DNA of 64,000 bases from Pollenia angustigena (taxonomy: Eukaryota > Arthropoda > Insecta > Diptera > Polleniidae). Of the stretch, positions 22,470 through 33,285 are shown one piece after another. The stretch covers positions 197,798,208 through 197,862,207 of the forward strand of contig OV884058.1 of NCBI GenBank assembly GCA_930367215.1, read 5' to 3'. How positions within the stretch are numbered: position 1 is the stretch's first letter; each line of letters begins with the position of its first letter. The position numbers were made by a program, and so were the translations under genes. The notes beneath the pieces are model-generated. The model ran no database searches. It was given only the letters and a program-made list of their open reading frames with translations, and was not told the origin of the DNA.

Positions 22470-22615
22470 TTGTATATATTTATTAAAAATCGTGAAAGCT
22501 GTAAAGAATCACAGAGAAAAATTGCTTCTATTGCGAATTTGGCTAAAATTCGCGAAAAATTGCAAACTTTTAAACAAACGCTAAAATTTATTTCAAATTG
22601 CTAAATGGATTAAAA
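22470..22615 (+). repeat. Family F repeat ('gcgaaaaattgcaaa'), copy 1
   Basis: The segment cgtgaaagctgtaaagaatc, then tggctaaaattcgcgaaaaa and ttgctaaat recurs at about 24000-24135 in the same orientation and at about 49070-49255 in reverse. An 84-codon frame across it is low-complexity and not a convincing gene. Confidence 0.5.
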
Positions 22616-22721
22616 ACAAAAGGTCGGAAAATAACAAAAAAAAAAATCGCGAACATTTATAGTATTTGAAATACTGCCATAAAATTTAAATACAAGCCAT
22701 AAAATTAATTAAAAGTCCCTA

Positions 22722-23900
22722 CACACAGAAAAAAATACCAATGTTAAAATAACATGGCGAAATGTTGTTTGAGAATCATGGTAAATTTCTGCAAAAGTAG
22801 GCCCTTTATTTAAATTTATAATTATTACATATTAATTTCAAATGAAAAATATTAAAACAACCTTAAATCACGTTTATTTTATATTTTTCACTGTTGAAAA
22901 TGCATTGTTCAACATTGAATCCATAAAAACCAGTTTTATATTAAAATCAAAAGTTTATCTTGTTAAATTAACATGCATACATACTCAAGTATGTACATAT
23001 TTTATCTTCATGTTTAAAATATGTTATAAAAAACAGACAATTCCCGTATTCTTTTAATTAAAATTATTTAGTTTAATAGTACATCAAGTTTTTAAAGTAG
23101 AATTCTGCTGATGCTTCTGTTAACAGAGAAGATACAAAATAAGTGAAACAAGTGTTACAGGGGTGTTTTGAATTATTCTTACACTTATAAAATTATTACA
23201 GTAACTGATTGTGGGTTATTGAATTCGTTTTCCGTACTGTTAAATTTGAATAAAAATATAGTTATTTTACAAATAATTTTATTTTCTAACATTTATGTTT
23301 GTTATTCAATTAACAAACTACCAAAAAATAATGTTTTTTCGTTTTTATTTTTTTATGTAGTTTGATTTTTGTCGGTTAAAATCTATTTTTTAAAAGTAAA
23401 AACTATTCAATTTTAAGGAATATGCTGTTTAATAAATAATAAATTTAAAAATGACTGTAAAAATCATTTGTTTTAAATGAAATGTAAATGATCCGTTTTT
23501 TAAATGAATTTTAATTTGTTTAAAATGAATTTTCGTTTGAATTTAACTACATAATATTTTGAGTGTAAATAAATGCACATGTTGTCTCTAAAGTTTCTTC
23601 ACACTGTAATATCACACTCCAACCAATTTGATTCATGAAATTCACGTTGTTTCAACTTGAAATAACTTTCATTCAACGTGATTCGGATTGTTATTTCAAT
23701 ATAAATGACATTTTGCTCTAACTTTACTGCAATGTTAAATTAACATGAATTATAGTTATTTTAAAAGAAAAAAATGTTGTTCGCAAGTTATTGTAAAATC
23801 AGGTTGAATTAACATGAAACAACAATGAACCAAAATCACTACTGAAAAATGTAAAATTAACCTTGTTTTGAACGAATTACATTGATTTTTTTGTGTGTGT
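22722..23900. mobile_element. TA-flanked MITE with a second MITE nested inside
   Basis: The inverted ends cacacagaaaaaaat and atttttttgtgtgtg lie between TA at 22720-22721 and 23901-23902. It interrupts family F sequence on either side. The interior is AT-rich and carries family D copy 1. Confidence 0.6.
23182..23565. mobile_element. Family D MITE, copy 1 (384 bp)
   Basis: Ends cacttataaaattatta and ataatattttgagtg, with TA at 23180-23181 and 23566-23567. A copy of exactly the same span, 384 bp, is at 37618-38001 in the opposite orientation and can be followed base for base with moderate divergence. Confidence 0.75.
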
Positions 23901-23904
23901 AGAA

Positions 23905-24140
23905 CTATAAGGAATGGCAAAAATTCGTTAAAGATTGCTAAATTAGCGGAAATTCGCAAAAATTTGCAAACGGCGGCATGATAGCAGAGTCTACCATTTA
24001 TTGTAAATCGTTAATGCTGCAAAGAATGAGACAATTTACAGGAACAAATCGCTTTTAACGCGAACATGGCTGAAATTCGCGAAAAATTGCAAATTTTGCA
24101 GCAAACCCAAAAACTAATGTAAGATCGCTAAATCGAATTG
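23905..24140 (+). repeat. Family F repeat, copy 2
   Basis: Contains agattgctaaattagcgg, cgttaatgctgcaaagaat and tggctgaaattcgcgaaaaa in the same order as the reverse copy at 49070-49255. Confidence 0.55.
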
Positions 24141-24209
24141 CAGAACACTAAAAATGTTGAAGTAATTATCTTTCAAGTGGATTCGGATTCCAAAACACAC
24201 CCAATTAAT

Positions 24210-25637
24210 AGTTCTTTGTTTTTATTCCCTCCACCAGAATAAGTTGTGAAGAGGGTACACTAAGTTTGTATTCCGTGTGAATCTTTTTTATTATTCATCT
24301 CAGACCACATACAGTACATATATTCTGGGTCCTAGAGTAATTTTAAGTCGATTTATCCATGTCCGTCTGTCTGTCCTACTGTCCGTCTGTCCGTCTATTG
24401 AAAACACGATCACTTTCGAAAAACTCAAAAGAAATAAGCAAACTTGGTGTGAAATTGCTTGTAGTTATCCTAAGCAGTTTGGGATTGAAATCCAGCCAAA
24501 TCGGTTTAGTAAGATCAGATCTATGAATCAAAATGTGGAACCACCACCTAAAAAAAATTAATAATTGTATTACAAAAACTAACATAAATCGTGAAACAAT
24601 GCACGGAATGATGTAAGATTTTGCAAAAATTCGTTTTATTCGACAGTTAATCACGCTGTAAAATTTCCTTAAGATCGGTCCATAATTTACCCTAGGCCCC
24701 ATATAAACCCTACTCCCGGAAAACAGTTTAGTACACCTAAACCCGTAATTAACAACGCTATCATAATAGAAATTGGTTCATCAGAGTTTTAGAGGACTAG
24801 CAATGACACTGTGAAATTTCGTGAAGATCGGTCCATAATTTACCCTAGGTTCGATATAAACCCTTCTTCCGGAAAACAGTTTAGTAGGCCTTAAACCGTA
24901 AAAAATAATGCTATCATAACAAAATTTGGTACATCACAATTTTATAAGACTAGAGACAAGACTGTACAATTTCGTAAAGATCTGTGCATAATTTAACCCT
25001 ACTCCCGGAAAACAGTTTAGCATGCCTTAAGCTGTACAAAATAATGGTATCAGAATAAAATTTAAGTCTTCACAGTTTTATATGACTGGAAATCACACTA
25101 ATAAATTTCGTGATGATCGGTCCATAACTAACTTTAGGCCCCATATAAAGCCCACACTGGTAAAATAATTAAATACGCCTAAAGCCGTAGCAGATATATT
25201 TATGGCGGTAAACTTTCTTCCAACTTAGCTTCATATGGCCAGAAAAAATGTTATGCAGTTTTGTGATATACGGTCCATACTAAACCTTAGATCCATTTTA
25301 AGCAAGCTTCTGAAATTCACGGCAAACGCTAAAACTAATTTCACCGCTGCATTGGTTCATAGCTTACTATGGCTCCAATATAAATTCCCCTCCTGAAAAT
25401 CATTTAAGTTCGGCTTAAACTGTTACGAATCGTATTATTTGATACAAGCTATTTAAAATTGCTAAAAAAAAAAAGCATAAACCGCAACAAATTTTAATGC
25501 AGATGTCTATTTGTATAAAGATAAACTAATAATAAATAGACATCTTATAGTTATAGCTCCTAAAACATTCGAACTGTTGGTGGAGGGTATCAAAGATTCG
25601 GCACAGCCGAATATAGCATTCTAACTTGTTTTTTTTT
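24210..25637 (+). mobile_element. mini-me/Helitron-like repeat with diverged internal units
   Basis: Starts with ttccctccaccagaataag and a gagggtacactaag block, has a GTCY block at about 24361-24396 (gtccgtctgtctgtcc) and ends ggcacagccgaatatagc then cttgtttttttt. Between are about five diverged units of 150-200 bases, each with a 'gatcggtccata...cccatataaa...ccggaaaacagttta' signature. No rolling-circle Rep or helicase is encoded, so it would be a non-autonomous member. Confidence 0.65.
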
Positions 25638-27335
25638 AATATGGTCAACATTTGATTTGATTAATGTTAACAAACAAAAAAAAATTTAATAATATTTATT
25701 GCTAGTTAAAAAAGATGAAAATGGATGCAGAAATAATAGCAGAAGTTAAGAATAATCTTGCGTCCAAGGTATTAATTTGTATAAATTAAAAAAAATTTTA
25801 AGTCACATTAATACTTGGAATTTACGCATTTATTGTGTCTCATTTGACACGAATTCGTCGTACTATGCGAAGTTCGTCGTTAGTCCCACTCACTCGATTG
25901 TCAAGAGCGGGGTGGTCTACTGCCTTTCTTCGGTGCGAAGTACGCAGCACATATGACATATTGTAATGCCTTTCACTGTAGCCTGGCAATGATGAAAGGG
26001 GAACCAGGTCTTAAGTTCAATATTGTCCAGATAAGGTCAGTTGTCTAACTGATAACTGAGTAATGGTCGGTGGGGACTAATGCGAGGTGAAGAGGCCTGG
26101 AATTTAATAACTGCTGCAGAAGTTGTCGAAACATTAAGAGGAAACTGTGTTTCATTTTCTGTGTGAGAGTGCTGGAACTGGGGAAAATAGGCAGAGATAC
26201 TTGGGAAAACCGGTGCTTGACTGTCTGCACGGCCTATCTAAAATAGAACTAAGAAAGGGTTTTCTCTGCATAAGAAAGTGACGTCTAGTGATTACCTGCA
26301 CTTAAGGATTGGAATTGGCGCTAGGTATCACAAAGAAACCACTGAAAGCCCCAAGTGAGATGAATTCTCGAAGGCCGCCCAAGTAACCTAAACTTGCCGT
26401 TATTATTTGCGTATACGATTTCTGAAGATCAAATGTGATTTTGGCTAGTTATACATTCAACAATCGACTTGCTTTCAATTAACGCATTCGTATTAAGACT
26501 TCTAAAGTCTTCGTACATTTAATTTTTAACCAATTTCTATAAGCTCAAAGATAAAAGCTCTACATTGCAGACTTCAATTCCAGTAATTTTTTCCCTTTCT
26601 CTATTTGCTTCTCACTCTCTACCACCATTCTCGCTTAAAAATCTTTACTTCCTTAAGGAGCTTGTCGCATTATCCTACCAGAAAAAATAATCTCTTTGTA
26701 AAAGTAAAGAACAAATACAACATCTACCAAAAGCCCCACCCCAAAACTCCCTCTCATTTGTCTTCAATAAAAATTCAACAACATGTTTGGCAAAAGTTTA
26801 CACATGTACTTTATGTTCTCAAGTGCATGTGTGGGTTTGTGTGTGTGTGTACAAAATTAACAATTATTAATGTATATAAATTTTCGAATACGAGTTCAAG
26901 TATCTTAATGGTCTCAAGAGGTTGCAATTAAAAAATTACATTCATACTGACGTTTTGATGGTTGTTAAAAACAAAACGAAATTCCTGCAAGAAAAAATCA
27001 ACAGGAATTGAGCCTTTAATGGACAGTGAACAAAAGAATCCAACCCTTTACACACATGAACACCTTAATAATAATGGAAATTCTAAAGGTTTCATATCGT
27101 CATCAGTCATCACCAACCCATAACAATTGCTCTTTTAAGAAGATTAAAAAAATTATATTTTTTAATATTTGCATTTGAAGGGCCTTAATAGACGTTGCAG
27201 GTGCAGTTGTCGTTAGAAAATAATTAATTTTAAACATTTTGGCTAAAAAAGATGGTGTTTGGAAATAATTGGTAAGAAAAAGAGCAAAATATCGTTCAAG
27301 ATTTAATTAAAACAATTCGTTTGATCAGCATTTTT
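25638..27335. other. Non-coding stretch, possible short exon and a GT tract
   Basis: An 18-codon ATG frame at 25715-25768 ends at a donor-like aag|gtatta. A (GT)n tract lies near 26838-26850. I found no homology to a known gene. GC content is somewhat higher at 25840-26400, and this is one of the few stretches not obviously repeat-derived. Confidence 0.35.
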
Positions 27336-28210
27336 ATACCCTTCACCACAGGCGGTGTGTTTTTTTTTTAATTAAACTTGTAACCGTTTCGGTCTCAAAT
27401 TATAATCAATAATTTAAAATAATAAAATAATATTCGTTTTTTTTTATTTTTCATTTGTTATTTAAAGCCATATACATACATACATATAGCCATTTCCATG
27501 TCATCGTACGTGACATTTGTACGCCTTTAGAGAGATAGAGATTTTTATCATTATGTCTCATTTAGAGGGTACTATATATGAAAAAAAATTATCACATTCG
27601 GAACCTTGTTGTCCAAAATATCGAGCAAAATAAATGCATATCGTACGTGACATAAAACGGAAATGATTTTGGGGTGAATGTAAAAAAATGCGAAAATCAC
27701 GAATTATGGAAGGTATATTTGCTTTTATTAAGTTTTTACATTAAACCAAATATTTTTTCTTTACAATCCGTAATTGAAAAAAAAAATGTTTTATGGTTTT
27801 ATAATGAACAAAATGTCATTCGAGACATACCGTACGTGAAAGATTTTTCTCTAATAGTATTTACAAGTTATAAAATATATTTTTTGTTAATATATATTTG
27901 TGCAAAAACTTAAAACAAACAAGTAAGAATGTAAAGTCGGTCAAGCCCGGCAATATGATACCCTACACCATAAGTTTTTAAAAAAAAATTTGGGACCCAA
28001 GGTCAATCAAGGTCGTCAAAACAGAATTATGCTATGAGGTTAAGAATTATATAAAAGTTATTTGTGCTTAATATTATGTAGTTATCCTCATCTGTATGAG
28101 ATTTTTTGCCTCGAAGCGATTTAAACAAGGGGGTTAATATGGGACCTATGGCTAATTTTGGACCCACCAGCACAACATTTTATCATGACATAGTACCATT
28201 ATGTCATATC
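27336..28210. repeat. mini-me-like head and an opposite-orientation Helitron-like tail
   Basis: ttttatacccttcaccacag at 27336 is the mini-me-like head. At 27920 aacaagtaagaatgtaaagt, then cggtcaagcccggcaat, is the reverse of the 'gccgaa...cttgttttt' end seen at 25600. Between them, cgtacgtgaca recurs three times (about 27505, 27643, 27830). Non-coding. Confidence 0.4.
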
Positions 28211-28214
28211 GTAA

Positions 28215-28830
28215 AAGCTTGATGTCAAAACAAGACGTGGTGCGTACATTAACAGTGACCACCAACTACTGGTTGGTACACTTAAACACGTAAACAGCTC
28301 GAAAAGACTTAAATATAATCTTTCCATATTTTCAAACCCACAAACGCACATTTCCTACAACAACTCGCTGAGAGAATGTTTACAACCAAGCACGGAGTAC
28401 CCGTGGCAGAAGATTGCACAAGTCTGCACGGATAGCGCAAAATTCGCTTTGGGCATAAAAAAACGAAAACATAAACCGTGGCTTAGTTATTAAACTGAGC
28501 AACAGATAAAAGTTCGCAAACAACTTAAACACAAAGTCGATCACTCCAAATCGGCTGAAGAAAAACAAAGCCACAAGATAGAATATCACTTGGCCGCACG
28601 TAGAGTAAAATTTATGGTAAAGATGGATTGCGAAAAATATTATAATAATATAGCCAACGATATTGTAAAGGCTGCAAATACGAGAAACCTACGTGCTGTA
28701 TATAGTGCAAGAAAAGAACTGAACGGGAGTAAAACTGGTATTACTGCAACGCTAAAAGATGAAGATGGTAGTGATCTTACTACTATTGATCAGCTGCTCA
28801 ATAGATGGCACAGTTTTTTTTTTTTTTTTT
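28215..28830 (+). pseudogene. RTE-type LINE, endonuclease end and linker region
   Basis: Frame pieces give TRRGAYINSDHQLLVGTLK (end of the APE endonuclease, with the SDH motif), then EYPWQKIAQVCTDSA and KKRKHKPWLSY, a stop, and an open frame through AARRVKFMVKMDCEKYYNN to IDQLLNRWHSFF near 28815. This is the region between endonuclease and reverse transcriptase in RTE elements. It is cut off by a T-run at 28813-28830, after which Penelope-like coding begins. Probably the same family as the RTE 3' half at 12985-14470, but the two do not overlap. Confidence 0.7.
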
Positions 28831-29880
28831 GAAATATGAGGACAGAATATCGGATAGATTAATGAAGTAAGAAAAACAGGTACATCAGAAAAAGTTTGAT
28901 TGTCTTATTAATTAGCGGAGAAGAGAATTAGGAATAAGGTTAAATAATAAGTGGTTTGTCAATAAAACAGATAGGGATATAACAGAGGATGTTCAGCGGA
29001 TTTTGTCATTGGGACATAAACATGCGCTTCCAGTAAAAGAGAAGATTTTCCAATAATGAAAGTTATTTGTGATGGTGAAGATTTTATTGAGACTGTAGAG
29101 AATAAAGGACAACAGGAAATTCAAAGATCTAATTTTGTTACAGTGATAGATAATCATTTAAATAAAATGTCATTGGATAATAGAGATAGATCTACATTAA
29201 ATATAGTAGAATTTAGTAAAAAATTTCTTAGAAATAATAGGGAAATAATGATTTTAAAAGCGGATAAGAGTAACACAACAGTAGCAATTAATAAAAGGGA
29301 TTATATATCCAGAATTGAAAATATTTTAGGTGATGGTACTACTTTTCGCCTATTAGAAAAAGATCCTACGAGCTGATTTCAGAAAATTAACAATGATTTT
29401 GTTGAAGAACTTTTTAAATTGAAAATAATAACAATAGTAGAAAAAGTCAAATTAAAAACTTCAATATCTGTAGCACCAAGATTATATGGATTACCAAAAA
29501 TTCATAAAGAAAATTTTTCATTAACCCTTATGTGAGTGACAGGGTACCCGGGTAACTTTTTAATCTTTAATTGCATTTTTTGTTTGTTTGAAGTTTCTTA
29601 AGTAAGTGGAACCTCTTGAGAACTCTTATTATTGTGTTTTAAAAATATTTAAATAAACATTAGTTTAGTTTCTGAATTTGAAAGGGTTCTGTGGGTCAAT
29701 TTATATTTTGCACACTTAACGGGGTGACAAGGTACCCGGGTACCTTAACGAAAATATTTACAATAATATTTATTTTTTAGTTGTTGAATTGAATAAACTG
29801 GAATATTTTTTTACTTTTCACATGAATGAAAATTTAAAATTTAAAAATAAAAAGACAGTGTTAGCTATTTTGTACATATA

Positions 29881-30799
29881 AAGGGTGGTTAAATTTCAAG
29901 GGCCGATGTTGATTTTGAATAAAACACAAACTATTTAGGAAATTATTGTAATTTTATTTTATTATGATATATTGGTATTACTCAATTATGTATGGAACAA
30001 AATATCGGCCAAATGGGCGCCGCGACCACGGCGGCACACCTCCATCCGATGGTCCAAATTTTCGATGACCCTGAGGCATAATGGAGGTTCTATGCCGTTA
30101 ATGTGCCGAATTATCTCATCCTTTAGCTCTTGAATTGTTGCTGGCTTATCGACGTACACCTTTTCTTTCAAATAACCCCAAAGAAAAAAGTCCAACGGTG
30201 TCAAATCACATGATCTTGGCGGCCAATTGACATCGCCATTACGTGAGATAACACGGCCATTGAATTTGTTGCGCAAAAGAGCCATTGTTTCGTTAGCTGT
30301 GTGGCAAGTGGCACCGTCCTGCTGAAACCACATATCGTCCACATCCATATCTTCCAATTCGGGCCATAAAAAGTTCGTTATCATCTCACGATAGCGAACA
30401 CCATTCACAGTAACTGCCTGACCGGCCTCATTTTGGAAAAAATACGGCCCGATGATGCCGCCAGCCCATAAACCGCACCAAACAGTCACTCTTTGTGGGT
30501 GCATTGGTTTTTCGACAATCACTCTTGGATTCTCATTCGCCCAAATGCGGCAATTCTGTTTATTGACGAATCCACTGAGGTGAAAATGTAGCTCATCACT
30601 GAAGATGATTTTCTTCGAAAATTGATCAAAATTTTCATAATAAGTCTGGATAACTTTAACACGTTGTTGGATTGTGTATCTCTCCATGGTTCAAATTGAG
30701 TAAGTCTGAAATAGAGAAATGTTAAATAAAATTCGGAAAAAACTTGGCGTTTAGGTGTGGTTCACATTCAACATCGGCCCTTACAATTTAACCACCCTT
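29881..30799 (-). mobile_element. Internally deleted mariner-like element, copy 2
   Basis: TA at 29879-29880 and 30800-30801. The ends aagggtggttaaatt and aatttaaccaccctt extend as imperfect inverted repeats through aagggccgatgttga, about 33 bases. Total 919 bp. It is close to copy 1 at 17697-18616 (only scattered differences over most of the length). Confidence 0.9.
29986..30687 (-). CDS. Mariner-like transposase with in-frame internal deletion, 233 codons
   Basis: An uninterrupted frame from MERYTIQQRVKVIQ to a stop. Catalytic residues are visible: Asp31 in FSDELHF, Asp124 in WFQQDGATCHTA and Asp161 in PPRSCDLTPLDFFLWG, with 36 residues between the last two. The family usually has about 340 residues; here about 100 are missing between YYEN (residue 19) and FDQFSKK (20), which removes most of the helix-turn-helix DNA-binding region. 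The open frame with all three Asp but no DNA-binding domain is odd for a dead copy; it may only reflect recent spread of a deletion derivative (inference). Not expected to transpose by itself. Confidence 0.88.
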   Translation of the reverse strand: MERYTIQQRVKVIQTYYENFDQFSKKIIFSDELHFHLSGFVNKQNCRIWANENPRVIVEKPMHPQRVTVWCGLWAGGIIGPYFFQNEAGQAVTVNGVRYREMITNFLWPELEDMDVDDMWFQQDGATCHTANETMALLRNKFNGRVISRNGDVNWPPRSCDLTPLDFFLWGYLKEKVYVDKPATIQELKDEIIRHINGIEPPLCLRVIENLDHRMEVCRRGRGAHLADILFHT

Positions 30800-31089
30800 T
30801 ACATACATACATATTTTGTTTATATTGTTTATTCAAACAAAAGGCTTAAAGAAAGCACAAAAAAATAGAAATTATATACACTTCACTATAGAACAAATCA
30901 GAAAAAACAAAAAAAAAATAGTGTACTCAGGTCCTTGGAAGAAGGATTCACACAGAGGACGGTGAATTGAATGTTCGATACAACTTGCGCACGCCCTCCG
31001 AGTTTTTCTATTTTTTTTTTTTTTTTGCACATAGAGCAACTGCCGACAACTCTGAAATTACTATTACTTATATCGCACATCTTACTGGA

Positions 31090-31470
31090 TAATTAAGTTT
31101 TAAATACGTCCTTAGGTACTCCTATATTTAAGCCAGGATCAGGACCTCTGCGTTGCAGTAGTTTCTGTTGATGTATTGGTATGCCGGATACCGATCAAGA
31201 CGCCAATGAGAACCATCCTTTCCATGGACTTCAGTTGTTTCTTCACTCCCGTCAGAATCATATGAATCCTCGTTGTCCTCTATTTATCCCATATGTTTTG
31301 CATCGGATGCTTCTGATATTATATCGCACATTTTCAGAATATGTTCAGATTCGTTTTATATATCATTTGTATCTATGGAATCTAAGCGTGCTTGTTTAGA
31401 ACAAGAAGTCAATGTTGTTATTGCACTTTACCTTCTTCTTGCGCTCACCGAACTTATTCATGTATGAACA
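31090..31470 (-). pseudogene. Possible piggyBac-like transposase N-terminal remnant
   Basis: The minus frame reads an acidic stretch (EDNEDSYDSDGSEETTEVHG) followed by HWRLDRYPAY, interrupted by stops. Acidic N-termini are common in piggyBac transposases, and its position inside the TTAA-flanked element supports this, but no DDD catalytic core is visible, so the call is tentative. Confidence 0.3.
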
Positions 31471-32360
31471 TAGTAATGTATGAAAGCAGTAGCAAGTAGA
31501 TGTATTTGTCGATCAATAATAAAGCCAAAGGGAAATCCCCCGATTCGTGTTTATGTTAGACATTGCAAAAACTTATATTTTACATTTTGTTAAATTAATT
31601 TTCTTATATATATTGTAATATAATGTAAAATTTTCGTATTTATTGTATGTGGTACCAGGGTACCCTGTCACTCTGTTAAATGAGTTTTTTTTCGTCACTC
31701 ACATAAGGGTTAAGACCAATTTGTTCGTGTATAAATTCACCTTCACATGATTTATGTAAATATATTTCGCATATACTTAAGAAGTTAACAGAGAATTCCA
31801 AGTATAATGTTATGAATTCTGTACAATTTAAAGAAAGGGTAAAAAATGTTTCTATTCAAGATAATGAAAAATTAATATCACTTGATGTTGTTTCATTATT
31901 TCCTAGTATTCCAGTTGACTTGGCTATTAGAATTATAGAGGAAAATTGGGGTAAAATTTCGGTGATAACGAATATTAATAAAGATTTATTTTTTTAGAAT
32001 TATAAAATTCTGTGTAGTTGATAATAGATATTTTCAGTTTGATAATAAAATATATGCACAGGAAAAGGGGCTTCCAATGGGTTCACCAGCATCTCCAATA
32101 ATTGCTGATATTGTGATGGAGAAATTATTAGATACATGTGTAGGAAAATTGATTAATAAACCGAAAATCATAATAAAATATGTAGATGACTTATTTGTTA
32201 TAGTTAATGCAAATGAGATAGATATTTTATTATCAACGTTTAATTCTTTTGATCAGAATATCAGGTTTACTATTGAATGGGAATTAAATTATTCGATTCC
32301 ATATTTGGATACATTGGTAAAAAGGAAAGATAATAGGTTATTGATAGATTGGTATAAAAA

Positions 32361-33285
32361 GGTGGGGTGTCACAATGCCATAGGACATAAAGCCATAATG
32401 GCTTTATGTCTCAATCCAAACGGACATAAGGCCATAATTTTGATATGGCCTTAAGTCTCATATCAATTTAAGTGGAATGGGACATAAAGCCATTATGGTG
32501 TTATGTCCCATTTGATGTGTTGCATTACAAATGCTTATATGGTATAACAAAGACCTGCTTCGCTAACTAAAGCTTCGCTGTATAGCCGGCCTTCGGCCGG
32601 GCGCAAGGATTTTCTCCTCCATGGTATAACAAACACCGGCTTCGCTTACTAAAGCTTCTCTGTATAGCCGGCCTTTTGGCGGACGCAAGAATTTTCTCCT
32701 TTATGGTATAACAAGTACCGATTTCGCTAAGTAAAGCTTCTAAAATCTGTCTTGTTTCCCAACGAAGGCCGTTTACGCAGAGAAGCTTTAGTTAGCGAAG
32801 CCGGTGTTTGTTATACCATAGAGGAGAAAATTCTTGCGGACGGCCGAAGGCCGGCTATGCAGAGAAGCTTTAATTAGCGTCTTTGTTATACCATAGAGGA
32901 GAAAATCATTGCGTCCGGCCGAAGGCCGGCTATGCAGAGAAGCTCTAGTTAGCGTAGCTTTTTCGGGTTTTTTTCCATAAATGAACGACGTCCCCAAATT
33001 TAGGGGCTTAGTTCATTTTGGGCTTGGGGAGTTAATTCATTGGGGACTTAGTTCATACCGCCATTTTTGACATAAAACAACATGAAACAAGAAAGCATTT
33101 TCTACATGAAATAGGGGGAAATACAAACATTATCAAAAATATGGCTTTATGTCTCATTTTACGGAAAAAATGTATGGCGTTAAGTCCCATTATATTGAGA
33201 CTTAATGGCATATGCCCTTATGTCTCAATGGAATGGGACTTGGCGCCATATGGCTTTATGTCCTATGGCTTTGTGACACCCCACC
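32361..33285. mobile_element. 925-bp inverted-repeat element with 9-bp TSD, carrying a foldback array
   Basis: Exact 9-bp TSD gtataaaaa at 32352-32360 and 33286-33294. Ends ggtggggtgtcacaa and ttgtgacaccccacc are exact inverted repeats, continuing imperfectly through gccataggacataaagcc. Subterminal palindromes built on gacataaagccat occur at 32383-32411, 32423-32458, 32480-32510 and, more spread, at 33138-33264. A 9-bp TSD fits Mutator-like elements, but I cannot see a transposase. The centre (32530-32960) is the 82-bp-unit inverted array. Confidence 0.8.
32530..32960. repeat. Inverted array of ~82-bp units, locus 1
   Basis: Three units in + orientation (gctaactaaagcttc-type motifs at about 32550, 32635, 32720), a spacer with aaaatctgtcttgtttccca at 32742, then three units reversed (gaagctttagttagcg at about 32780, 32866, 32938). 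Each unit has ggtataacaaacaccggctt, a hairpin ccggccttcggccgg (partly degenerate) and gcgcaaggattttctcc. Strikingly GC-rich against the local background. Locus 2 is at 59436-59965. Confidence 0.85.

Larger units (their letters stand above)
29525..31709. mobile_element. piggyBac-like element with TTAA target duplication
   Basis: It is flanked by TTAA at 29521-29524 and 31710-31713, with exact inverted ends cccttatgtgagtgac and gtcactcacataaggg. Subterminal blocks with ggtacccgggtac (29538, 29725) and ggtaccagggtaccctgt (31651) give further palindromes. It splits the Penelope-like reading frame exactly at the TTAA, so boundaries are secure. A minus-strand remnant around 31090-31300 (acidic EDNEDSYDSDGSE, then a WRLDRYPAYQ stretch) may be decayed transposase N-terminus. 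A mariner copy is nested at 29881-30799. Confidence 0.88.

Noticed and set aside
24376..24702. 108-codon minus-strand frame as a gene
   Set aside because: Lies across the mini-me-like repeat's GTCY block and diverged units and has no recognisable domain.
32530..32960. Hammerhead or other small ribozyme in the hairpin units
   Set aside because: The conserved ctgatga and gaaa core strands are not present in the units.
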